From Phaeacidiphilus oryzae TH49 (lineage in GTDB: Bacteria; Actinomycetota; Actinomycetes; Streptomycetales; Streptomycetaceae), in NCBI RefSeq assembly GCF_000744815.1, contig NZ_JQMQ01000005.1, positions 1,930,055 through 1,994,054 on the forward strand: a DNA stretch of 64,000 nucleotides, written 5' to 3'. The notes under the pieces were generated by a model. It did not search any database, was not told the DNA's origin, and worked only from the letters and a program-made list of their open reading frames with translations. The translations under genes were made by a program, and so were the position numbers. Shown piece by piece: positions 8,231-15,776 of this stretch (position 1 is its first letter; each line of letters begins with the position of its first letter).

Positions 8231-9532
8231 CTACCGCATCGCCCCAGCGCTCCCGCTCCCGGCACCGCCACCGCCACCGCCACCGCCACCGCCACCGCCA
8301 CCGGTACCCGTACCCGTACCCGTACCGCTCGCGGTACCGGCCCGCGGATTCGGCACCAGCACGCTGAGGCCGGTCTCCGGCACGCGGCGGCAGCTGACCA
8401 GCGAGACCGAGCCCGGGTCGGAGCCGCGCGCGACCTCGCGGTCCTGGAGGGTCGCCACCAACCGCGTCTGGCCGCGCGCCGTCATCTCCGTGGCGAGGTC
8501 CAGCAGCTTCGCGGCCTGCTCCCGGCCCAGCCCCGCGTCCAGGTCGTACGCGGACACCGTCAGCTGCCGCCGGGCGCCGAGCACCTCCTCGGCCGGTGCC
8601 ATCTCCAGCACGTCCGCACCCGTCAGCAGCACGGCGGCGAAGGCGATGAAGCGCAGGGAGCCGGTGGGCAGCCGGTCCAGGCCGGTGCGCCCGTACGGCC
8701 CCTCGTCCAGCCCGGCCAGCAGGCCGCCGTCGACCGACTCGACGTACAGGTCCTCGACCCGGCCGGCGGGGCTGAGCGGGTCCATCGCCCGGACCAGCCG
8801 GGCGGCCCGGATCGGGCACTGGGCCTTGATCCGCGGCAGCACCGCCGACAGGTTGGCGGCGTCGCTGCGCAGCCGCGCGCGGTCGGGATACGGGCCGGGC
8901 GGTGCCGGCCGCCGCATCCGCTCGGGCACCGGAGCCACCGGGAAGATCTCCCGCAGGGGCGTCAGGACCTGCTCCGCGGCCGTCAGGACGGCGAGTTCGC
9001 TGTCCGTCAGCCCGCCGATCTTCAGCGGCAGCTGGGCGGTCACCGAACTGGCGCTGGAGAGCGGCAGCCGTGTCGTCCCGCGACGGCCCCCGCAGGGCCA
9101 GGCGGTGTTGATCCGGCCGCGCTTGGCGTCCTCCTCACCGGTCTCCACCAGCACCTCTCCGGTGTCCGGACACCACAGCCGCTCGGAGAGGAGCCGGACC
9201 GGTCCGGCCGTGGACACCTCGATGTCCAGCGCGAGCAGCCTCCCTCCGGCCGCCACCGTGCAGCCGAGCGCGAACCGCGAACTGCCGTACGGAGCACAGC
9301 CGGCGGCCCCGCCGCGCGGGCTGTCGGGACGCTCCGACAGCGCCTCGGCGATCGACTCCCCCTCCGCGAGGGCGGAGAGCACCGCCAGGGCCTCCAGCAG
9401 ATTCGACCGTCCCGCTCCGGATGGACCGTGCAGAATGGTGACCGGAGCGAGGCGGATGGCGGCTCCGCGATAGGACTTGAAGGCCGTCAGCCTGAGCTCG
9501 ACGAGAGCCGGCCGAACCGGATGATCACTCAT
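8231..9532 (-). CDS. SMC/RecF-like AAA ATPase with Arg in Walker A and a poly-Gly tail
   Basis: A 433-residue ATPase of the AAA_21/OLD-like group. ELRLTAFKSYRGAAIRLAPV is the RecF-like N-terminus. The P-loop is HGPSGAGRSN (residues 35-44), with Arg42 where the invariant Lys is expected. LPTGSLRFIAFAAVLLTGA near residue 310 looks like the signature-helix region. The C-terminal 30 residues are Gly/Thr repeats encoded by hexanucleotide repeats. The start at ATG 9532 (MSDHPVRP) has no clear ribosome site, and longer starts are possible. The mazG-like gene follows after 10 nt. Function is unknown. Confidence 0.75.
   Translation of the reverse strand: MSDHPVRPALVELRLTAFKSYRGAAIRLAPVTILHGPSGAGRSNLLEALAVLSALAEGESIAEALSERPDSPRGGAAGCAPYGSSRFALGCTVAAGGRLLALDIEVSTAGPVRLLSERLWCPDTGEVLVETGEEDAKRGRINTAWPCGGRRGTTRLPLSSASSVTAQLPLKIGGLTDSELAVLTAAEQVLTPLREIFPVAPVPERMRRPAPPGPYPDRARLRSDAANLSAVLPRIKAQCPIRAARLVRAMDPLSPAGRVEDLYVESVDGGLLAGLDEGPYGRTGLDRLPTGSLRFIAFAAVLLTGADVLEMAPAEEVLGARRQLTVSAYDLDAGLGREQAAKLLDLATEMTARGQTRLVATLQDREVARGSDPGSVSLVSCRRVPETGLSVLVPNPRAGTASGTGTGTGTGGGGGGGGGGGGGAGSGSAGAMR
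8263..8327. repeat. hexanucleotide microsatellites inside the ATPase gene
   Basis: About seven CACCGC units (8263-8303) run straight into three to four GTACCC units. On the coding strand they give a poly-Gly tract and alternating Gly-Thr at the ATPase C-terminus. Hexamers keep frame when they expand, so length variation would be tolerated. Confidence 0.85.
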
Positions 9533-9771
9533 ACGGCCGCACGCTAGCGCCCGCCAGAGCCGCGTCCACCTGCGGAAACGTGTCTGCGACGGCAGTTCAC
9601 CCATCCGTGGCGGAGCAGCGGCACGGCAGCGGCCGACGGGACCCGACGAGCTCCGACGAGCCGCGACGACACCGGAGGCAGTCGACGCGAACGGACGCAT
9701 GGTGACGCCGGCGCTCCGAGCACCGAGCTCCGAGCACCGAGACCCAGCACCCAAACGCAGCGCCAAGCCCG

Positions 9772-10689
9772 TCAACGCTCCGCGCTAAGCCGTCGGAAGC
9801 GGTCGATCCGGACCGACGCCGTGACGGTGACCGGGTCATCGAGGCCGGCGATGCGCTGCCGCAGTTCCCCGGGGTCGGTGTGCCAGGCGCTCGGTCCCAT
9901 CCGGACGACGGTCTCCACCGCGCGGTGGTCGAGTGCCATCCGGAACTCCGCCTCCTGGCCGCCGGCCGGGGCCAGATGCGGGGTGAGGGCCGCGGCCAGC
10001 CGCTCTGGTTTGCGGTCGTCCACGCCGATCAGACCCAACTCCCCCACCAGTTCGGCGAGATGCCCGGGCCCGGGGGTGACCACCAGCAGGCTGCCGCCGG
10101 GACGCAGCACCCGGCGGATCTCCGCGCCGTTGCGCGGGGCGAAGACGTTCAGCACCAGCGAGACCGAGGCGTCCCGCACCGGCAGCCGCTGCCAGGCGTC
10201 CGCGAGCACCGCCCCGGCCCGCGGATGCGCCTTCGCCGCTCGGCGCAGGGCGTACTTGGAGGCGTCCAGCACGATCCCGCAGGCGTCCCCGTCCGGCAGC
10301 GCGTCGAGCACCGGCGCCAGGTAGTACCCCGTCCCGCCGCCCAGATCGAGGACGCAATCGCCGAAGTCGCTTCGGTCACCGCGTTCGCCGCGTTCGCCGC
10401 GATCACCGCCGCCCGCGAGCGCCGCCGCCCCGGCGAGCGCCTCCGCGATGGGCGCGTAGTGCCCCGCCGCCTGGAACTCCTCCCGCGCGGCCACCATCTC
10501 CGCGGTGTCCGCGGTCCCCAGCCGCGCGTCCCCGCGCAGCAGACTGACGTACCCCTGCCGGGCCAGATCGAAGCTGTGCCGGCCCCCCGCGCAGCGCAGT
10601 GTCCCCGCCCCGGCGGCCGCGGGATCGCCCCGCAACGCCTCCCCGCAATGCGGGCAGGCCAGCCGTTCAACCACGTCAGGGAGGATCAC
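9772..10689 (-). CDS. 23S rRNA (guanine-N1)-methyltransferase, RlmA/TlrB family
   Basis: A 305-residue SAM-dependent methyltransferase. The N-terminal zinc site is Cys12, Cys15 (CPHC), Cys33 and His38, followed by the SAM motif VLDLGGGTGYY near 113-123 and LNVFAPRNGAEIRRVLRPGG near 185, as in RlmA/TlrB. Family members methylate G745 or G748 of 23S rRNA; in tylosin producers TlrB adds to macrolide resistance. Here no antibiotic cluster is seen, so housekeeping is more likely. Residues 94-109 (GDRGERGERGDRS) come from 9-bp tandem repeats at 10378-10404 and look like an inserted loop. The ATG is at 10689. Confidence 0.88.
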   Translation of the reverse strand: MILPDVVERLACPHCGEALRGDPAAAGAGTLRCAGGRHSFDLARQGYVSLLRGDARLGTADTAEMVAAREEFQAAGHYAPIAEALAGAAALAGGGDRGERGERGDRSDFGDCVLDLGGGTGYYLAPVLDALPDGDACGIVLDASKYALRRAAKAHPRAGAVLADAWQRLPVRDASVSLVLNVFAPRNGAEIRRVLRPGGSLLVVTPGPGHLAELVGELGLIGVDDRKPERLAAALTPHLAPAGGQEAEFRMALDHRAVETVVRMGPSAWHTDPGELRQRIAGLDDPVTVTASVRIDRFRRLSAER

Positions 10690-10736
10690 CCAGCCAACAT
10701 ACGCGACCCGCCGCGCCCTACAGCCACCCCCGCCGC

Positions 10737-10880
10737 ATCGGCGACAAGCTGAACGACGTCACCTCGGACTCCAACGGCCCGTGCGGCGCCGAATGCACCG
10801 CCGGCCGCGGCTACGACACGGTGACCGCCCTCGGCTCCCCGCTCGCCGGGGTGGATCGGGCACTCGCCGCCATGAAGTAG
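10737..10880 (+). pseudogene. remnant of an S53 (sedolisin) peptidase C-terminus
   Basis: About 47 codons ending in TAG read KLNDVTSDSNGPCGAECTAG, then GYDTVTALGSPLAGVDRAL. This matches the end of S53 serine peptidases, where the calcium-site loop DVTSG.N and the GYD.VTGLGSP motif occur just before the C-terminus. Nothing of the roughly 400-residue catalytic part remains; upstream lies the divergent methyltransferase gene. It has no start codon or ribosome site and is best read as a deletion relic. Confidence 0.75.
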
Positions 10881-10928
10881 TCAGAGAGCATCCCGCGACG
10901 GCCTCCTGAACAGCCGTCAGCAGGGCCC

Positions 10929-10965
10929 CGCCGGCCCCGCGGCTCACCAGGCCGCGGGGCCGGCG
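10929..10965. terminator. perfect 15-bp hairpin upstream of the SHOCT operon
   Basis: CGCCGGCCCCGCGGC (10929-10943) pairs fully with 10951-10965 across the 7-nt loop TCACCAG. It follows the sedolisin remnant by 48 nt, so it may be that gene's old terminator. It now isolates the operon that starts at 11086. Confidence 0.65.
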
Positions 10966-11085
10966 GCGTATTCTGGGCCTCACCCGGGCGGCCCACAGCA
11001 GAGGGACGACACGCCGACGGCGCAACAAGACTGGCATCCCATCAGCTCTGGGCGACCAGCCCAGCGACGCGGACCGGGAGCGGCC

Positions 11086-11508
11086 ATGTCGAACTATCCT
11101 CTGCTCGACCTGTTCTGGACCATGCTCGAGTTCTTCGTCTGGGTCCTCTGGTTCTTCCTGCTCTTCAAGGTCATCAGCGACGTCTTCCGCAGCCACGACA
11201 TGGGTGGCGGGGCCAAGGCGCTGTGGATCGTCTGCGTCATCCTGCTGCCGTTCCTCGGCGTCCTCGTCTACGTCATCGTCCGCGGCCGCTCGATGGGCGA
11301 GCGCGACCGGGCCGCCGCCAAGCAGAACGAGGAGGCCGTCCGCGCCTACATCCGGGACGCCGCCGGCGGCGGTGACGCCGGCAGCGGGAGCGGCGGTGGC
11401 GGCGACAGCCACGTGAACGAACTCCGGCGACTCGCCGACCTGCGCCGGGAGGGCGCGCTCAGCGAGGAGGAGTTCCAGAAGGCCAAGGACAAGCTGCTGA
11501 ACGCCTGA
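11086..11508 (+). CDS. PLDc_N and SHOCT domain membrane protein
   Basis: A 140-residue protein. Two hydrophobic segments (MLEFFVWVLWFFLLFKVISD and ALWIVCVILLPFLGVLVYVI) form the PLDc_N module, a two-helix membrane anchor. After a Gly/Ser linker, ELRRLADLRREGALSEEEFQ is a SHOCT domain, a short helical module often found at protein termini. GGGAG lies 6 nt before the ATG. It is the first gene of an apparent operon with the next two: SHOCT-PLDc_N, DUF6325, SHOCT. The function is unknown; similar sets are thought to relate to stress. Confidence 0.82.
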   Translation: MSNYPLLDLFWTMLEFFVWVLWFFLLFKVISDVFRSHDMGGGAKALWIVCVILLPFLGVLVYVIVRGRSMGERDRAAAKQNEEAVRAYIRDAAGGGDAGSGSGGGGDSHVNELRRLADLRREGALSEEEFQKAKDKLLNA

Positions 11509-11554
11509 CCCCCCTTCAGCGCGGCCCCACCGAGACCCGAGAGAGGACACCGGC

Positions 11555-11986
11555 ATGCAACCATCCGACCTGGGACCGGTCGAGTACGCGGTGATCGCCT
11601 TCCCCGGCAACCACTTCCACGGCGAGATCGCGGCCGAGCTCCAGCGCCTCACCGACCAGGGCGTGGTCCGGATCATCGACCTGACGTTCGTCCTCCGGGA
11701 CACCGACGGCAGTCTGGTGGTCCGCGAGCTGGACGCCCTGGACGCCGAGGACGCCGACCTCTTCGCCGCCCTCGACGGCGAGGTCAACGGGCTGGTCAGC
11801 GAGGAGGACATCGCACTGATCGCCGAGGAGGTGCCGCCCGGCAACTCGGCCGCGATCATCGTCTGGGAGAACTCCTGGGCGAAGCGGCTGGCCCAGGCGG
11901 TCCGCCGGGCGGACGGCCAGGTGATCAGCCAGGAGCGCGTCCCGCAGGCCATCGCCGAGCGCAGCTTCGCCGCGGCCGCGGTCTGA
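11555..11986 (+). CDS. DUF6325 family protein
   Basis: A 143-residue soluble protein. It begins DLGPVEYAVIAFPGNHFHGE and contains GVVRIIDLTFVLRDTDGSLV and NSAAIIVWENSWAKRLAQAV, the conserved blocks of DUF6325. GAGAGGAC precedes the ATG. It sits 46 nt after the first SHOCT gene and 38 nt before the second, a conserved arrangement in actinobacteria. The conserved VWENSWA stretch suggests a ligand- or protein-binding fold, but no function is established. Confidence 0.85.
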   Translation: MQPSDLGPVEYAVIAFPGNHFHGEIAAELQRLTDQGVVRIIDLTFVLRDTDGSLVVRELDALDAEDADLFAALDGEVNGLVSEEDIALIAEEVPPGNSAAIIVWENSWAKRLAQAVRRADGQVISQERVPQAIAERSFAAAAV

Positions 11987-12024
11987 CGGGCAGCAGACAC
12001 CACCGGACCCCACAGGAGGTCACC

Positions 12025-12402
12025 GTGCTCATCGGAAGAGGCCCCGTCCGCCGCGCCGGGCGGCCAGGACTGATCGGCGCCGCCGCCCGTACCGCGGTGG
12101 TCGCCGGCACCGCGACCGCGGTCAGCGGCCGGGTGTCGGCCCGCCAGCAGCGCCGCGAGGCCGAGCAGCAGGCCTACCAGCAGCAGGCCTACGAGCAGCA
12201 GATGTTCGACCAGCAGCCGGTCGTCCAGCAGCCGCAGGCCCCCGCCCAGCCGGCTCCCGCCCCGCAGGCCCCCACCCAGCCGGCGGCGGCCGGCGGCGGC
12301 ACGATCACCGATCAGATCGAGCGCCTGGCCGCGCTCCACGCCCAGGGCGCCATCAGTGCCGAGGAGTTCACCGCCGCCAAGCAGCGCCTCCTCGGCCTCT
12401 GA
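12025..12402 (+). CDS. SHOCT domain protein
   Basis: A 125-residue protein. The N-terminus is basic with a short hydrophobic stretch (LIGAAARTAVVAGTATAVSG). The middle is Gln/Pro-rich, including QQQAYEQQMFDQQ, and the C-terminus ITDQIERLAALHAQGAISAE is a SHOCT domain. The start is a GTG with AGGAGG 6 nt upstream. It is the third gene of the SHOCT-DUF6325-SHOCT operon. A membrane-associated or scaffold role alongside the first SHOCT protein is inference. Confidence 0.8.
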   Translation: MLIGRGPVRRAGRPGLIGAAARTAVVAGTATAVSGRVSARQQRREAEQQAYQQQAYEQQMFDQQPVVQQPQAPAQPAPAPQAPTQPAAAGGGTITDQIERLAALHAQGAISAEEFTAAKQRLLGL

Positions 12403-12474
12403 GGGCACGCAGCCCCCGGCCACCGGCGCCGGCCGACCGGCCGCTCCCACCTACCGCGAGCGGGAGGAGCCCAC

Positions 12475-12693
12475 CGAGGCCGTCGACGCCCTGGTCGAGG
12501 AGCTGCTGCGGTATCTGTCGGTGGTGCAGGTGGCCTTCCCGCGCTTCGTTCGCCGGGACACCGAGGTGGCCGGGGTGCGGATGCGGAGAGGCGACCTGGT
12601 GCTCTGCTCTCTGAGCCGGGCCAACCGGGACTACCGTTCCGCGAGGTCTCCGTCGTCTACGGGGTGGACTCCCTGCCGGTGCTGCTGAGTTGA
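12475..12693 (+). pseudogene. cytochrome P450 remnant with internal deletion
   Basis: Two pieces of a P450 are fused out of frame. The first reads EELLRYLSVVQVAFPRFVRR then DLVLCSLSRANRD, which is the K-helix (ExxR) and following strands. The second, in another frame, reads PFREVSVVYGVDSLPVLLS then TGA, the typical P450 C-terminus. The heme-binding Cys loop between them is gone, so the product cannot be active. The junction is near 12630. The 3' end overlaps the convergent MMPL gene by about 37 nt. Confidence 0.8.
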
Positions 12694-15029
12694 GGCCGCA
12701 GCGGCGCACGCGCCGGTACCGGCGCCGACGCCGGCGCCTTCGGCAGCCACCAGTTCGCCCGGCCGGCCAGCTGCATCACCGCCGGTACCAGAAGGGCCCG
12801 GATCACCGAGCTGTCCAGCAGGACGGCCACCGCGAGGCCGGTGCCCACCACCCGCAGGTCCAGCAGGTCGGACAGCGCCAGCGAGCCCATCACGGTGGCG
12901 AAGACCACCGCCGCCGAGGTGAACAGCCGTCCGCTGCGCTGGAGTCCGGTGGCCACGGCGAGCGGGGTGGGGACCCCGCGGCGGTGCTCCTCGAGGATGC
13001 GGGAGAGGAGGAACATCTCGTAGTCCATGGAGAGCCCGAAGGCCACGCAGAACATCAGCGGGGCGATCACGTCGGTGATCCCCGCGCCCGCCGGACCGTG
13101 GAACAGCCCGCCGGGCCAGCCGAGTTGGAAGACCGCCACCAGCACCCCGAACGAGGCGGCCAGCCCCAGGACGTTCAGCAGCAGCGCCTTGAGCGGGATG
13201 AGGAGGCTGCGGGTGAAGGCCAGCAGCAGCAGGTAGACCGCGGCGGCGGAGACGCCCAGGGCCAGCGGCAGCCGGCCGGTCAGGGTGCGCTCGACGTCGT
13301 CCAGTTGGGCCCCAGGGCCGGCGATCAGCGGGTCCCCGGGCGCGGGCACCTCGCGCAGCCGCTCGACCAGCGCCCGGCCCTCCGGGGTGGCGGCGTCCGC
13401 CGCGCTCGGGACGATCGACAGCCAGCACCCGGCGGCGGAGGCGTACACGGGGCCGCTGCGGGCGGGCCCCGCGGACCGGCGCCGGCCGTCGGCGTAGGAG
13501 CCGGTCCCGGTGTCCACCCGGCGTACCCCGGGCAGCAGGGAGAGCCGGCGGGCGTAGCCGTCGAGCGCGCTGCCGCCGCCCGGCGCCACAGCCCCGGGCC
13601 GGAGCCCGCGCACCAGGACCGCGGGTCCGCCCGCGGCCGTCCCCGGGAAGCTCTCCCGCAGCTCCCGCGAGGCGGCCGCGACCGGCGAGGAGGACGGCAG
13701 GATGCGGTCCCCGTAGAGCCCGAACCTGACCAGCGCCGAGGGCGCGGCGAGCAGCCCGAGCAGCAGCAGCGAGCCTACGGCGACCGCCACCGGCCGCCGG
13801 GTCACCCACAGCCCGAGCCGGTACCAGGCGCCCCGCTCGGGCGCCCCGCCCGGCCCGGCTCCCCGCCGGCCGGCCGCCCGCAGCGCGGTCGCCCCCGTCC
13901 CGGTCGCCCGCCGCCCGGTCGCCCGCGTCCCCGCCGCCCCCGTCCCGGTCGCCCGCAGCCGGGCGAAGACGTCCCCCCGGTTCACCCGCCGGCCGAGGAG
14001 CAGCAGCAACGCGGGCGCCACCAGCAGCGCCCCCGCCGCGGCGGTGAGGACCACGGCGACGCCCCCGTACGCGATCGACCGCACCAGCGGCAGCGGGAAG
14101 GCCAGCAGGGTGCACAGGGAGACCGCGACGATCGCCCCGGAGAACCCCACCGCTCGCCCGGCCGTCCGCAGCACGGTCCGCACCGCGGCGACCGGCTCCC
14201 GGCCGTCGTCGAGCTCCTCCCGGAAGCGGCTGACCAGGAGCAGGCAGTAGTCCACGGCGAGGCCGAAGCCCAGGGCCGTGGTGATGTTGAGGGCGAAGGA
14301 GGACACCGCGGTCAGGTCGGTGATCAGCCGCAGCAGCGCGGTGGCGCCCAGCACCGCGAAGACCCCCACCGCCAGCGGGATCGCCGCGGCCGCCGCGCTG
14401 CCGAAGGTCCACAGCAGCACCGCCAGCACCAGCGGCAGGGTGACCAGCTCGGCCAGCCGCAGTCCGCGCTCGCTGAGCCGGTCGCCCTCGGAGCGCACCG
14501 CGACGTCCCCGGCGGCGGAGAGCCGGAGCGGGCCGTCCCGGCCGGTGTACCGGGCGATGGCGGCCTCCCCGGCCGCCCGCACCGCACGGTCGTCCCCCCG
14601 GAACCTGACGAGCACCAGCGCGCGGTGCCGGTCGGGCGACCGCAGCCCCGGCACCCGGTACGGCCAGTACCCCCGCACCCAGGCGGTACGGCGGTCCGCC
14701 GCGAGCCGCTCACCGATCCCCCGGCCGGCCCGTACCGCCGCCGGCGCGTCCACCGAGCCCGCGGTGCTGGCGACCAGCACCAACTGCGGCTGCCCGGCGC
14801 CGAATCCGGCCGCCCACAGCGCGTCGGCGCGCGAGGACTCCGCGTCTCCCGGCACCAGGCTCTCGGGCACCAGCCGACCGCCGATCCCCAGCGCCCCCAC
14901 CGCCGCCAGCGCTCCGACCACTCCGGCCAGCAGCAGTGCGGCCCAGGCCCGCCCGCGCTCCCGGCGCCCGGGGACCGACCGCCTCCGCTTCCCCGGTCCC
15001 TTGCCGACCACTCCCGCGATTCCGGACAT
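12657..15029 (-). CDS. MMPL/RND-family exporter
   Basis: A 790-residue transporter of the MMPL branch of RND exporters, likely moving lipids or hydrophobic compounds out with proton flow. It has two repeats of one plus five membrane helices, each with an extracytoplasmic loop. The two Asp-containing helices are GFGLAVDYCLLLVSRFREE and AFGLSMDYEMFLLSRILEE, the expected proton-relay sites. A central loop near 370-410 is a run of Ala-Thr-Gly-Arg repeats from a low-complexity tract at 13850-13970. The ATG at 15029 lacks an obvious ribosome site. The end overlaps the P450 relic. No partner genes are evident. Confidence 0.88.
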   Translation of the reverse strand: MSGIAGVVGKGPGKRRRSVPGRRERGRAWAALLLAGVVGALAAVGALGIGGRLVPESLVPGDAESSRADALWAAGFGAGQPQLVLVASTAGSVDAPAAVRAGRGIGERLAADRRTAWVRGYWPYRVPGLRSPDRHRALVLVRFRGDDRAVRAAGEAAIARYTGRDGPLRLSAAGDVAVRSEGDRLSERGLRLAELVTLPLVLAVLLWTFGSAAAAAIPLAVGVFAVLGATALLRLITDLTAVSSFALNITTALGFGLAVDYCLLLVSRFREELDDGREPVAAVRTVLRTAGRAVGFSGAIVAVSLCTLLAFPLPLVRSIAYGGVAVVLTAAAGALLVAPALLLLLGRRVNRGDVFARLRATGTGAAGTRATGRRATGTGATALRAAGRRGAGPGGAPERGAWYRLGLWVTRRPVAVAVGSLLLLGLLAAPSALVRFGLYGDRILPSSSPVAAASRELRESFPGTAAGGPAVLVRGLRPGAVAPGGGSALDGYARRLSLLPGVRRVDTGTGSYADGRRRSAGPARSGPVYASAAGCWLSIVPSAADAATPEGRALVERLREVPAPGDPLIAGPGAQLDDVERTLTGRLPLALGVSAAAVYLLLLAFTRSLLIPLKALLLNVLGLAASFGVLVAVFQLGWPGGLFHGPAGAGITDVIAPLMFCVAFGLSMDYEMFLLSRILEEHRRGVPTPLAVATGLQRSGRLFTSAAVVFATVMGSLALSDLLDLRVVGTGLAVAVLLDSSVIRALLVPAVMQLAGRANWWLPKAPASAPVPARAPLRPQLSSTGRESTP

Positions 15030-15239
15030 ACAGGTTCAACGAACGCTCCACGGCCCTGTCACGCACCGCCCCTAGGCTGGCGAGCACGGCGGGCCGGCCG
15101 GGCCGGCCGGCCCGCTGGAGAGCTCGCAGGAGATCCCGCAGGAGATTCAGAGCGAACTCAGAAACGCAGTTAACCGCAGCGGACCGTGAACCAGGCATCC
15201 TGGCATGCGCACGACATAAGTTCTCCCCAGGAGTGATTC

Positions 15240-15683
15240 ATGCCGTCTGCGCGCACCACCACCAGTGTCTCCGCCGCCGTCCTCTGCCTAGCGGTGTCCT
15301 GGATCCACATCCAGGATCAGGGCGGCTTCCCCGGAGACAAGACCCCCTCCTATGTAGCCGTGGGCTACTACCTGCTGGAGGCCGCCGGCGTCGTCTGTGC
15401 CGGGCTCCTCCTCTTCCCGAGGACCCGGTCCACCGTCGGCACCTGGGTGCTCGCCGCAGGGGTGGCCCTCGGGCCGCTGCTCGGCTACATCCTCTCCCGC
15501 GGACCGGGACTGCCGGATTACAGCGACGACAAGGGGAACTGGACAGAACCCCTCGGTCTGGTGAGCCTCGCCGTGGAGATCGTCCTGCTGTTGCTCGCGG
15601 CCTTCGCCGTGACCGGCCGGGGCGCGGCCCCGGTCCGCAGCCGCCCGCAGGTGAACGCCATGGAGCGCACCCCCAGCGCCTAA
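15240..15683 (+). CDS. four-helix membrane protein, unknown function
   Basis: A 147-residue protein with about four hydrophobic segments: one at residues 7-20 before WIHIQDQGGFPGDKTPSYVA, then GYYLLEAAGVVCAGLLLF, TWVLAAGVALGPLLGYIL and LVSLAVEIVLLLLAAFAV. The conserved-looking loop IQDQGGFPGDKTP and the PGLPDYSDDKGNW loop would lie outside. CCAGGAG is 7 nt before the ATG. The gene stands alone and is convergent with the acyltransferase. I do not recognise a named family. Confidence 0.75.
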   Translation: MPSARTTTSVSAAVLCLAVSWIHIQDQGGFPGDKTPSYVAVGYYLLEAAGVVCAGLLLFPRTRSTVGTWVLAAGVALGPLLGYILSRGPGLPDYSDDKGNWTEPLGLVSLAVEIVLLLLAAFAVTGRGAAPVRSRPQVNAMERTPSA

Positions 15684-15689
15684 CCGGTG

Positions 15690-15770
15690 CCGGGCGCCCG
15701 AACCCCGCGCCCGAACCCCGCGCCCGCACAGCGGCCGGCGCCCGGTCGGGCCCCGAGCCCGGCCGGGCTC
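15690..15770. terminator. paired palindromes between convergent genes
   Basis: CCGGGCGCC (15690-15698) pairs with GGCGCCCGG (15737-15745), enclosing a 13-bp direct repeat (CCGAACCCCGCGC twice). A second, perfect 16-bp palindrome GAGCCCGGCCGGGCTC is at 15755-15770. Together they fill the space between the membrane protein and acyltransferase stops and probably terminate from both sides. Confidence 0.55.
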
Positions 15771-15776
15771 CACGCG

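Larger units (their letters stand above)
10690..11085. other. gene-free interval with one gene remnant and a terminator
   Basis: The first 47 nt are the upstream region of the rRNA methyltransferase gene. A sedolisin remnant occupies 10737-10880 and a strong hairpin 10929-10965. The last 120 nt should hold the promoter of the SHOCT operon, but I see no convincing hexamers. Confidence 0.6.

Noticed and set aside
8221-8301. Ala-Val repeat N-terminal extension of the MazG-like protein
   Set aside because: It is the poly-Gly microsatellite of the ATPase gene in another frame; the ATG at 8220 fits the family length.
9592-9598. PHO-box unit GTTCACC upstream of the ATPase gene
   Set aside because: It is a single heptamer without an 11-bp neighbour.
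12690-15173. 827-codon open frame opposite the MMPL gene
   Set aside because: Pure Gln/Arg/Gly-rich antisense of a recognised transporter; no start site support.
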